Shown: positions 21,891-31,605 of the stretch, in pieces
Layout of the letters: every line of letters begins with the position of its first letter
Position numbering within the stretch: position 1 is the first letter of the stretch
Assembly: GCF_027887165.1 (NCBI RefSeq)
Contig: NC_077235.1
Coordinates: forward strand, 53,610,395-53,674,394
Direction: 5' to 3'
Origin: Monodelphis domestica
Lineage: Eukaryota; Chordata; Mammalia; Didelphimorphia; Didelphidae
Length of the DNA: 64,000 bases
Program-made: the position numbers and the translations under genes
The notes under the pieces: generated by a model
Told to the model about the DNA's origin: nothing
The model's input: only the letters and a program-made list of their open reading frames with translations
The model's database searches: none

Positions 21891-22054
21891 GGCCCCTGGT
21901 GGAGCCATCAGACAGGAAGGAGTTGGAGGAAGGGAACATTCGAACCCTGGTGCAGCCCAAAGGAGCAAGAGTTGGAGGACCCTGGCCAGGTGGTAGGAGG
22001 AAGTTCCGAAGGCAGCGTCCCCGTCTCTCCCACAAAGGCCCCATGCCTTTCTGA
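21891..22054 (+). CDS. APLN: Apelin precursor, coding exon 2 (mature apelin)
   Basis: Spliced to exon 1 this completes a 76-residue preproapelin (human 77). The exon carries a short acidic pro-region (KELEEGNIRTLVQP, residues about 32-45; human GLEEGNVRHLVQP), then the mature peptides and TGA at 22,052. Apelin-17 (KFRRQRPRLSHKGPMPF) is identical to human, including the dibasic sites that release shorter forms, the Gln that can become pyroglutamate in apelin-13, and the C-terminal Phe that is key for receptor APJ (APLNR). The peptide matching human apelin-36 is 35 residues here: ARVGGPWPGG against SRNGPGPWQGG. Known role: secreted ligand of a G-protein-coupled receptor in vessels, heart and fluid balance. 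The acceptor AG ends at 21890. Confidence 0.97.
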
Positions 22055-22059
22055 ATCAG
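22055..22059 (+). other. APLN: APLN 3'UTR portion of exon 2 and donor site
   Basis: Five bases after the stop codon lies CAG|GTAGCT, a usable splice donor at 22,060. In human, APLN has three exons and its 3'UTR spans exons 2 and 3. The site here fits that plan. A stop this close to the last junction would not trigger nonsense-mediated decay. Confidence 0.65.
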
Positions 22060-22374
22060 GTAGCTAACTGGGCCTACTATTCCCTTCCAACAAACTGGGG
22101 TTGGGGTGACAGCTGGGGTTAGGGCTAGAGATAAGGGGGCAACCATCACCTCCAGGACACACGGATGGTCAGCAGTCTGTGCTGCTCTCTGCCCTTCACA
22201 TGGGGAGCCTCCAGTACCTAAGGGGAGTCAAGCTAAAGGACATGGATCCAGATGTAGGGCCTGGGGCCCGGGGCAAGGGAGTAGGCTCAGTTGGCTGTAG
22301 AATGGACATCCTCTGGCTTAAGGTCTCCCTCCCAGCCACACTGTCCTCTGTTTGAAAGGTCTTTTCTTTTTTAA

Positions 22375-22522
22375 TTTAAACAACTTAACTTACTAGCAGT
22401 TCTAAGACAGAAGGAAAAGGACTGGGGCAATTGGTGTTAAGTGACTTAAGCTAGGAAGTATTTGAACTCAGGGCCTCTGACTCCAGGCCTGCTGTTCTGC
22501 CCACTGTGCTATTGTGCCTCCT
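22375..22522 (-). repeat. Marsupial CORE-SINE, diverged
   Basis: A reversed copy with a damaged CORE: agttctaagacagaaggaaa, gttaagtgacttaagctagg, aagtatttgaactcagggcc, then cccactgtgctattgtgcct at the head end. It lies in APLN intron 2. Confidence 0.65.
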
Positions 22523-22679
22523 TCCCTGCCCCCAGTTCTGACATCCTTTGGTTCTCGGTTCTGAGGCCCCCTCCCAGCTCTGACCATGGTATGAGTCAAC
22601 GATACCACTAGAGAAGAGCCTTTGCAGTTCTCCATGGCTCTACCACTTTGAAGGTGACTGAGTGCTTTCCTCCCAACAG

Positions 22680-22800
22680 CCAGGAGAGGAAGGTGGGGCG
22701 AGTCTTATCACCCCATTTTACAGATGAAGAAAGCAGTAGTCAGAAAGGAGAAGTGACTGGTCTCTGGTCACTCAGCTAGGAAGCTGAACAGTTGCGAATC
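22680..22800 (-). repeat. MIR SINE
   Basis: ccccattttacagatgaaga, then agaaggagaagtgactgg, then tcactcagctaggaagctga. A reversed, moderately diverged MIR. Confidence 0.65.
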
Positions 22801-22997
22801 AAGACCTAGGACTTCTGGAAGAGTTTGTAGAGAGTCAAAAGGACTCACTCTTGCACTCTGTGACATTTAAAGCTATTAGGAACCCCAGAAAATATTTATT
22901 CCAAAACTGATCTCCCCATCCCCTGTGTAGAAATCTGGGAAATAGAGTTGATAGGAACCAGGGCCCAGAGAAAAGCAGAAATGTTCTCAGGGCCACC

Positions 22998-23987
22998 NNN
23001 NNNNNNNNNNNNNNNNNNNNNNNNNNNNNNNNNNNNNNNNNNNNNNNNNNNNNNNNNNNNNNNNNNNNNNNNNNNNNNNNNNNNNNNNNNNNNNNNNNNN
23101 NNNNNNNNNNNNNNNNNNNNNNNNNNNNNNNNNNNNNNNNNNNNNNNNNNNNNNNNNNNNNNNNNNNNNNNNNNNNNNNNNNNNNNNNNNNNNNNNNNNN
23201 NNNNNNNNNNNNNNNNNNNNNNNNNNNNNNNNNNNNNNNNNNNNNNNNNNNNNNNNNNNNNNNNNNNNNNNNNNNNNNNNNNNNNNNNNNNNNNNNNNNN
23301 NNNNNNNNNNNNNNNNNNNNNNNNNNNNNNNNNNNNNNNNNNNNNNNNNNNNNNNNNNNNNNNNNNNNNNNNNNNNNNNNNNNNNNNNNNNNNNNNNNNN
23401 NNNNNNNNNNNNNNNNNNNNNNNNNNNNNNNNNNNNNNNNNNNNNNNNNNNNNNNNNNNNNNNNNNNNNNNNNNNNNNNNNNNNNNNNNNNNNNNNNNNN
23501 NNNNNNNNNNNNNNNNNNNNNNNNNNNNNNNNNNNNNNNNNNNNNNNNNNNNNNNNNNNNNNNNNNNNNNNNNNNNNNNNNNNNNNNNNNNNNNNNNNNN
23601 NNNNNNNNNNNNNNNNNNNNNNNNNNNNNNNNNNNNNNNNNNNNNNNNNNNNNNNNNNNNNNNNNNNNNNNNNNNNNNNNNNNNNNNNNNNNNNNNNNNN
23701 NNNNNNNNNNNNNNNNNNNNNNNNNNNNNNNNNNNNNNNNNNNNNNNNNNNNNNNNNNNNNNNNNNNNNNNNNNNNNNNNNNNNNNNNNNNNNNNNNNNN
23801 NNNNNNNNNNNNNNNNNNNNNNNNNNNNNNNNNNNNNNNNNNNNNNNNNNNNNNNNNNNNNNNNNNNNNNNNNNNNNNNNNNNNNNNNNNNNNNNNNNNN
23901 NNNNNNNNNNNNNNNNNNNNNNNNNNNNNNNNNNNNNNNNNNNNNNNNNNNNNNNNNNNNNNNNNNNNNNNNNNNNNNNNNNNNNNN
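22998..23987. other. Assembly gap (990 N)
   Basis: A run of unknown bases in APLN intron 2. The right edge is a long GA-rich simple repeat, which probably caused the gap. The true length of intron 2 is therefore uncertain. Confidence 0.99.
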
Positions 23988-24121
23988 GAGGGAGAGAGAG
24001 AGACAGAGAGAGGAGGAGAGAGAGGGAGGGAGAGAGAGAGACGGAGAGAGAGGGAGAGAGGGAGGGAGAGAGAGAGAGGGGGAGAGAGAGAGGGAGGGGG
24101 AGAGAGAGAGAGAGAGAGAGA
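23988..24121 (+). repeat. (GA)n/(GGGA)n simple repeat
   Basis: Pure purine sequence of GAGA and GGGAGA units directly after the gap. The repeat may extend into the gap. It can form unusual DNA structures and is a poor sequencing template. Confidence 0.95.
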
Positions 24122-25143
24122 ATATGTATGTGTGTGTCCCTGTCTCAGCCCCGGGGAGAACTGGGAGCCAGATCACCCTTGTGACCTTTCTCTTCTGTTG
24201 GTGTTTGTTCCTAGGGCTATTAAGGCCTCCAAAGGCCCCTGTCTTCAGTCCATGGTCTGCTCCCAGAAGATGGATGGCTTTTCCCACCCACAGATGGGCC
24301 AGACCCCTCCCACACATCGGCTTTCTCACACTGCTGCCTGGATGGAGCTGGCCTGGACCCCTTTCTTTCTCAGAGTCTCCCCATTTCTGTCCATCCTCCT
24401 CACCCCCACCCCCTATTACATCTGGGGCCCCAGCACTGAGGAGTTGGAGAAGGCTTTCATCCCCTTCTCTGCCCCCCTCCAGGCCACCTTCCAAATGTCC
24501 TGCTGGCCCCTCTTCACCCAGTGATCCAGAGGTCCCAGTTACTTCCTCTCGGATTCGCCCTGCACTCAAGGGTTTCTGAACGGGGAGCTCGAGGGGGAGA
24601 GAAGAACCAGCAGAGCCTTCCAAGTGGGATATTGGCAGGGGGACGACTAGAGATCTGTGGACGGTGGGCTCCCATTGATGTTGTGCCTTTGGATTGGGGG
24701 GGGGCTGGGTTCCTAGTGAAGATAACCGAGATCCTTTGTTGGGAGTGGGGAGACCGCCAGTGTGTCTCTGCCACCTTTCAGTGCTGGAGACAATTGAAAT
24801 TTTTGTCCCCTCCCCAAGGGAGAAGGGGTCCTTTGAAGCACTTTCTTAGATGTTGGGAGAGGGGAGCCCCCTGTGAAGTCTTACTATGTCTCCATTTCCC
24901 TCTGGCGTATGGTCTCTGGTGTATATTTCTTCCTTCTACCATTTTGTGATTTCAGAAGCGATATAAAGTCTAGAAGTCCACACGTACACACACATAGGCA
25001 GGGAAGAAGAAGAAAAAGAAGAAGAGAGCTATTTTGTGCAAGAGTGCTTTATGGGGAGGGAAGATTTTTATTTATTCTTTATTAACTTCCAAAAGTAAAT
25101 GGAGAATTATTGGGCTTGTGCTACTTGGTCCCAGAGGAGTCAA

Positions 25144-25149
25144 AATAAA
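25144..25149 (+). promoter_or_regulatory. APLN: Candidate proximal poly(A) signal of APLN
   Basis: AATAAA preceded by an AU-rich stretch (tttttatttattctttatta) and followed by a GT-rich stretch (ggcaggtctgggttccttg). Use would give a 3'UTR of about 0.95 kb that leaves out the L3 and MIR pieces. Confidence 0.4.
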
Positions 25150-25194
25150 GCAATAAGTGAAGGTCCCATTGAGGCAGGTCTGGGTTCCTTGTAA

Positions 25195-25390
25195 GAAAAA
25201 AACAGCCTAATCATTATAGCTGGCCTAAAGTGGAATGGATTGCCTTTGGAGGTAGTGAGTTCCCTGTCACTACAAGTAGTCCAACAGAGATTGAACAACT
25301 GCTTACCAGGGAGGGTGCAGAGGGAATTCCTATTGGGTTGGACTAGATGGCCCCCAACATTGCTCCTGGCTCTGAAATTCTGGGAATATA
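25195..25390 (+). mobile_element. L3/CR1 3' end inside the APLN 3'UTR
   Basis: Clear L3 tail blocks: cctaaagtggaatggattgc, ggaggtagtgagttccctgt, gaattcctattgggttggac, tagatggcccccaacattgc. Same orientation as APLN. Confidence 0.75.
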
Positions 25391-25659
25391 GTGAGGTTAG
25401 TTTCCCCCACTGTTCTGGGGATTGTGGGTGCATTGCCTTTGTTCCAGTGTCCCGTCTCTGATTTGAGGTGCTCAGTGCCTGCTACAGAAATGAGGCTGGG
25501 GTTCAAAGGCAGACCCTAATGCTCCTCACCCCATTTCCCCCATTTTCAAGTGAGATTCTGGCCAGTGACTCCTTGCTATCCGCACTCCCAACCTGAGGTT
25601 GGGGTAGCCCATAAAATGGGAGGCTACCATGGAGATAAGGGCCTCACCCGCACCAGGGT

Positions 25660-25775
25660 GCTGAGAATCCTAGCATTTCAGGCTTAGAAAGTTGCTTAGA
25701 GAGCTCTAGTCCACCCCATCCCCATCACATCTCCTACAAGGAGAAACTGAGGCCAAGAAGGAAGTGAGGGGAGCC
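25660..25775 (-). repeat. MIR fragment in proposed APLN exon 3
   Basis: tcaggcttagaaagttgctt, gagagctctagtccacccca and aaggagaaactgaggccaag match MIR in reverse. Confidence 0.55.
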
Positions 25776-26029
25776 AAATCTGGGACGGAGAGAGGGAGAA
25801 TTAGCTATGAACTGCCTGCTTTTTGGAAGGGAGCTGTACCACTCCCTGCCTCCCACCCAGTGACACACAATGGTTCCCCCCAAATGTCCCTTCACTTTGG
25901 GTGACTTGGATCCATCTCGGCTGGTTTTCATCTCCTGCAACAGCTAAAGTAGTGGCCTGGGGTGGGGACATAAGAGAGCTGGATACCATTCTGGCCCAGT
26001 GCCCATATACTAAGATTTAGACCTCAGTT

Positions 26030-26200
26030 GGCCCTGGAGAGCTTGTCTAGTCCAACTCCCTTATCTTGGGAAGGTGGGCAACCACGGTCCATAGAGATTT
26101 CATGACTTACCCAAGGTCACACAGGTATCAAGTGGCAGAGTCAAGACTTGAACTCTGGTCTTGTGGCTCCCAATTCAGCACTTTTCCCCACTATATTGCA
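26030..26200 (-). repeat. MIR in proposed APLN exon 3
   Basis: cttgtctagtccaactccct, catgacttacccaaggtcac, acaggtatcaagtggcagag, gacttgaactctggtcttg: a fairly complete reversed MIR. Confidence 0.7.
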
Positions 26201-26574
26201 GCTTCCCACAGCACCAGGCCTGAGAACCTGACTCGGGTCCTCCCTTTCTCCCATTTAGCTGGACCTTCCCATCCCACTCACCTCCAGCCTCGTGCTGTAG
26301 TGGCTGAAGCGCTTTGTTCACATGAGGCCAAATCTGGATCCGCCACCCTCCCAGGACTGGTGGTCCAGGCACAAATCCCAGGCTGGAAGGGTAGAGGGCC
26401 TAGAAGGGGGACAGCTGGGGCCTACCTGATCCCATTGCCCATGGTAGTAAGTAGTTGGTTGGTCTTCTAATTTATGCAAAGATGAAATCCTTTTTCCTTG
26501 AGGTGGCGTCTCCTCCTGGCAATGGTCATGCCAATTCCTGTTTGTAATTTTGTCCTGTATAAATATATCTTTAT

Positions 26575-26580
26575 AATAAA
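26575..26580 (+). promoter_or_regulatory. APLN: Distal poly(A) signal of APLN
   Basis: AATAAA in an AU-rich context (gtataaatatatctttata) with a GT-rich downstream element. Cleavage is expected near 26,592-26,600. It is the strongest gene-end signal downstream of APLN. Confidence 0.7.
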
Positions 26581-26599
26581 GAGTTTTCAAAGGGCCACA

Positions 26600-28360
26600 A
26601 ACCCTTATTTTTGGAGTTTGAGTGGTGGTGTGTTCCCTTCTCCTCTGGGGGCTTCAAGATGATATCCATGCCCTCCCCCAGGCTTCTCGCACAGGGTGCA
26701 AGTTGGATTGTGGACGGCAGATGACAGGCACCGAATGAAATCTCAGGGCCAGGCCTTATCCTTATCAGGATGCTAAAGGTCACACTGTAAATTCTAGAAG
26801 GGGGCCGAGAGATTATCCGGCCAGACCCCCCGGTTTTCCAAAGGAAGAACCCAAGAGGAGGGCGTTCAAGGCCTTGTCCTGCTGCTGCCTTAAGGCTGGA
26901 TGCTTTGGGGCTGGTCATCTGACCTCTTGGGACCTCCAGTTCTCATCTGTAAACCTTAGAACAAACTGGGAGCATTGAGCAGTTCTGCTGATCCCCTGCC
27001 GGGCTCAGACCAGAAGATGAGCCTGGGGCCTGCTGGGTATGGGAACGTCCCTGTTGTAGCTGGTGGGGCCTTTCTTTTAGCTGGAGTGGGGTGTGGACTG
27101 GGCCCCTCTCCTTTGGGTCCTTTGGCAGAGCTCTAGTGAGAAGGGCTGGGCTATCTGATTACTGGCCCCACTTGGCCTCATGACCAAGAATTCCTCTGCC
27201 CCCCTTGTGTTACCCAGGAATTGGACCAGCGAGATAAGGGCAGAAGAAACTAAGGCCCACACACAAAGGGTGGGAGCTGAAGAGTGACAAGGAGATGTCT
27301 CCCAAGTGTGCTCACCCACCCACCTTGGAATTCCTTCATGCTGTGGGCCAAGTTCCTTCCAGGGGCCAGAATGGATGTTTTAGCCATATTGCACTCCGCT
27401 GATTAGAACTCGGGCACAGGGAGAGGACTATTTACTCTCTAGCCCCCAGGAGTCCCCAGAACCGGAAAGAATTTTCTCACACGGGGGCCTGAATCGCAAT
27501 GGTTACTGATTCTTTACAGGCCAGCAATGCTGGGGGGGTCTCTTCTGAGCAGAGAAGGAATTTCGAATTTCTGTAGTCTATAAAGACCAATAAAATCCCA
27601 GGTTCAAGTTGTACACTCTGAGCTCTAAGCCCTGTATGCTCTAATTTCCGAATTCCATGCCTCATGCGCTTCTAGGCTCCAAGTTCCAAGTCCCATTCCA
27701 TGTATTTCTAGGTCCTATGTTGCAGGTTCTATGCCTATGTATTGTCAGGTTCCAAGTTCCAGATCTTTTGCCCTATCCAATTCCAGGGTTCAGGTGTTAT
27801 ACCCCATGTTCTAGGTTCCAAATTCTGAGTTCCATGCCTTGGATAGTTCCAAGGTCAATGTTCCATGCCCTGTATCATTCTCTGTTCCAGATTCTTTGTG
27901 TTGACTTCCAAGAGCCACACCTGTTAAGCCCATTTCATGTGAATGGTCCAATCTCAATTTGGAGAGCAGTCATGGAAAACTGCCCCTTTTCTTTTGCCCA
28001 GGAATAATTTCAATGAACAGGAGGATTGTGGGAAGCTAGAGGGAGAAGAATTATCTAGTTCTCCCCCAAATTCCTCCCCGAATAATTGAAAATAATGCCT
28101 CTAAGTAAACTTTAGAGCCTCAGAAATCTAGAAAACAGTGGATAAAGCAGTTACTGACCTAAGCCTACTTGGGAGGGCCCCAGGAAGCTCTGGGGCAGGG
28201 GGTTGGCCTGATTGAAGTGCCAATACCTCTCCTCTGGGCAGATCCCCAAAGTCAACAAACAACAATCCCTGAGGGCAGTTGGATCTGCCCCAGACTATGC
28301 TTTCAAACTTGAACTTTCACCCCACAGGCTAGGTAGGGGTTGGGTGGCTGATAAGGAGAA
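26600..28360. other. Unique intergenic DNA downstream of APLN
   Basis: No exon or clear transposon. Weak MIR-like pieces lie near 26,780-26,960. At about 27,600-27,900 a run of short, loosely similar segments built on ggttcca/agttcca/atgcc words gives a degenerate low-order repeat. Confidence 0.5.
27600..27900 (+). repeat. Degenerate tandem-like stretch (gttcca / tatgcc words)
   Basis: The words aggtt, caagttcca, tccatgcc and attctaggttcca recur every 20-40 bases. It looks like a decayed minisatellite. The unit is not constant enough for an exact period. Confidence 0.45.
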
Positions 28361-29876
28361 GGTTGGGAGCAGGGAGGGGCCTCCCACAGGGTGCAGGTGA
28401 GCTGGCCAGACACAGTTGGTCACAGAAGGTGGCTGCAGGTGAGGAGGAGCAAGGAACAGGTCAAGGTGAGTGCCCTGCTGTCTGTGGCCACTCCAAGAGA
28501 GCAGTGTCCCTGGTTTCAGTTCTGGGGCAGAAGGGCGTGCAACTGGACTGTAGGGAGGTTTGTGGTGGCAGAGATTCTGGGGTCCTTGGGCACATACAGC
28601 TCAGGGGTGAACACCTGAGGCCACTCCTAGACCAAAACAGGAGCTGGAGGGGCAGTGATCACACCTGGCCTTAAATTATAGAAATCAGACCAAGAGGTCA
28701 CAGGACCCTAGATAGAGCTCAGAAAATAACAGCCTGAGACATTAATCCCCATAGCCCAGGAGCAGGGTCTGACCCAAATATAAAGTTAAGAGCTAAGAAA
28801 TGGGCTGTTAAAAATCAGTCACGAGCTCCAAAAGAGCTCTTGGAAAAGCTTTAAAAAACTTTTAATAGACAAGCAAGAGAAATTGAGGAAAAACGGGGAG
28901 GGGGATAAAAGTAATACAAGAAAGTCAAGAAAATTGTGGGTGGAAAAAGCAAAGACTCACATAAGAAAATAACTCCTTAAAAATTAGAATTGGGCAAGTG
29001 GAAGTTAATGACTTCATGAAATACCAAGAAATAATCAAACAAGATCAAAAGAGTGAAAAATAGAAGAGAATGTAAAATATCTGACCTGGATAATAGATTG
29101 AAAAGAGACAACTTAAGGATTGTTGGACTACCTGAAAGTTATGATCAAAAAAGGAGTCTAGATACTATATTTCAAGAAATTATTAAGGAAAATTGTGCTG
29201 AAGTTAGGGCTTTCCGATATTCTTGAGGAAAAGAGCAGAAGTGAATGGAAAATTTGACCTACAAGAATCAGGAGGAACATAAAAAGGTAAACATGAAAGA
29301 TCAATTTGAGAAGGATTTAATGAGGCCAAACTGTTTACTTCTTATATGGGAAAACATTATCTGTAAATCTTCGGAATGATATCATTACTAAGACAGTTTG
29401 AAAGACCCATACACAGATAGAAGGCTTGGGGTTGAGTTGACTATGATGGGATGATCCTAAAAAATAAATTTCATTAAGGAGAGGTAAAATGGAGTAATTA
29501 TCTCATATAAAAGATGCATGAATGGCAGAACTGTTACAGTAGAAGTGAAGAGGAGGTAAAGGGCTGCTTGTACTACAACCTTATTCTCAGCAACTGGGTT
29601 AAAGACAAAATGACAAATACATCTAGTAGGGTATATAAGTCTTCTTAACCGAAAGAGAAATGGAAGGGTGAGGAGAAAGGACAAGGGAAGGACGCTGAGA
29701 AATGCACACAGATTATGGAGTAAGTGGTCAGAAGAAAAGTAGACTTTGGAGGAAGGATAGGGTAAAGAGAGAAGGAGGGAAGAATAAATAGTGAGGGAAA
29801 ATGGGATGGAGGGAAATATATAACTAGTAATCATAATTCTGAATGTGAATAATAGGTAAGGAAGGAATCCTACTGG

Positions 29877-30482
29877 CATGGGACTTGGGGTTTCCCTTTT
29901 TGGACACCCCAAACTCCAGAAGATTTTGGGTCAAACAGAGAGCAGGAAAATTCCTTTCCTTCCTTGTTATTCTTGTGATGCTGAGGAAAAGGTGACTTTA
30001 GGCCTTCAAGACTCGTGATAAGAAAAGGTCCCTGAGAGAAATATTCCCCTTGGATTCTCCCCTAGATTTCAAGATGGACACAGATATACATCTTCTGGTT
30101 ATGCTCTGAATCCATCAGGTTGTCATCTAGGACATCTACTTGTCCCCTAAACTATGCCCAGCCAAACCCTGTCTCTTCAGGACCACAAACATCATTCTAG
30201 CCCCAGTCAGGTGACCAACACCCCCACTTCTGGCTAAATTCATGTCATCACTAGCCCTTCTCCAAGTCACATAGCACCTGTTGTCAATAGGGCATAAAAA
30301 AATCCCAGAATCCTTCCCCTGAGGAGGCAGTGCCCATCCTTTAGTCTGTCTCCCAACGTTTCAACATTACTCTCTAAATTAATAAATTTCTCTTTTTATT
30401 TTAAGCTAAGTTTTGGAGTCTTGCATTCTTGCTAAGGGTACCTGTCCCAAACCCAGAGGTTCACCTCACCCCCCCCCAACAC
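29877..30482 (+). mobile_element. Solo LTR of an endogenous retrovirus (fossil)
   Basis: About 600 bases unlike the surrounding L1, with the plan of a retroviral LTR: a TG-like start, a TATA-like cataaaaaaat near 30,293, an aataaatttctctttttat poly(A)/R-U5 block near 30,381, and an end in a C-run plus aaca. No internal retroviral genes flank it, so it is a solo LTR left by recombination between LTRs. The type suggests a class I (gammaretrovirus-like) family. It is broken as a virus and looks old, though younger than the host L1. Edges are approximate, since no clean target duplication was found. Confidence 0.6.
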
Positions 30483-31254
30483 CTTTAAACTCCTTTTATG
30501 GAATAAATATGATGCTAATACCTAAACTGGGAAGCAAAGACAGAAAGGAAATTACACATCAATTTCCCTAAGGAATATGGATGCAAACATCCTAAATAAA
30601 ACACCAGCTAAGAGACTACAATAATATATTACAAAGAGTATATATTGTGACCAAGTGGGATTTATACAGGGATGATTAAATATAAGGAAAACGATTAACA
30701 TAATTGATTATATCAATAACAAAAGCAACAACAAACATGCAATTATATCAATAGATGCAGGAAAAGCTTTTGACAAAATACAACATTCATTTGTGTTAAA
30801 AAAAAAAAACACCTGAAAGCACTTGAAATGGATTTTTCCTTTAAATGATAAGAAACATCTACCTAAAACCACCAGCAAGCATTCTTTTGAACAGGTATAA
30901 GCTAGAAGCTCCAATAAGAACAGGAGTGAAACAGGGATGCCCATTATCACCAACTACTATTCAAAACTGAAATGTTACTAAAGAAATGCTAGTAATATCA
31001 AAGGAAGAAAAAGAAATGGAGGGAATCAGAATAGGAAGTGAGGCAATAAAACTACCTCTTTTGTAGACAGTATGATGGTATACTTGGAAAATCCTAGAGA
31101 TTCAACTAAAAGGCTAGTTGAAACAATAAAAATTTTAGTAAAGTAGCAGAATATAAAATAAACCAACATAAATTATCAGCACTTTTCTATATATCACCTA
31201 CAAAGTCCTGAAAGAAGAAATAGTAAGATACACTGTTTAAAACAACCAGAGACA

Positions 31255-31605
31255 ATTTCTCTACTAGCAGCAATGCAATAATCCAGGACAATTCTGAGGG
31301 AATTATGAGATTATGAGAAAGAACACTATCCACATCCAGAGAAAGAACTGTGGGAGTAGAAACACAGAAACACAGAAGAAAAACAACTGCTTGATTACAT
31401 GGGTCTAGGGGATATGATTGGGGATGTAGACTCTAAGAGATCACCCTAATGCAGATATTAATACTATGGAAATAGATCTTGATCAATGACGCATGTAAAA
31501 GAATTGCTCATTGGCCGGTGGGGGGGAGGGAAAGAACATGATTCATATAACCATGGAAAAATATTCTAAATTAATTAATTAATTAATTTTTTACAATAAA
31601 AAAAC
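31255..31605 (+). mobile_element. Truncated L1 3'UTR inserted in the old L1
   Basis: This block matches marsupial L1 3'UTR sequence (caataatccaggacaattct, ccagagaaagaactg; compare the L1 tail at 7,170-7,260) and ends in an A-rich tail. Flanking duplications aacaaccagagaca (31,241-31,254) and aacaaccaaagaca (31,606-31,619) differ at one base. The host L1 reads continuously across them. Confidence 0.75.

Larger units (their letters stand above)
24215..26596 (+). other. APLN: Proposed APLN noncoding exon 3 (3'UTR)
   Basis: A good acceptor (ctgttggtgtttgttcctag, ending 24,214) is followed by about 2.4 kb without a coding frame, ending at an AATAAA (26,575-26,580) with a GT-rich stretch just after it (gagtggtggtgtgttccc near 26,620). 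Exon order and size fit the human gene, whose last exon is a long 3'UTR. The exact acceptor and cleavage sites are inferred. The exon holds an L3 3' end (25,195-25,390) and MIR pieces (about 25,670-25,770 and 26,030-26,200), plus an AU-rich stretch at 25,064-25,085. Alternative: the 3'UTR is shorter and ends after the signal at 25,144. Confidence 0.65.

Noticed and set aside
22896-24623. Frames of more than 540 codons on both strands across the gap
   Set aside because: They are made of unknown bases plus GA/CT repeat translated as RE or SL runs. Not genes.
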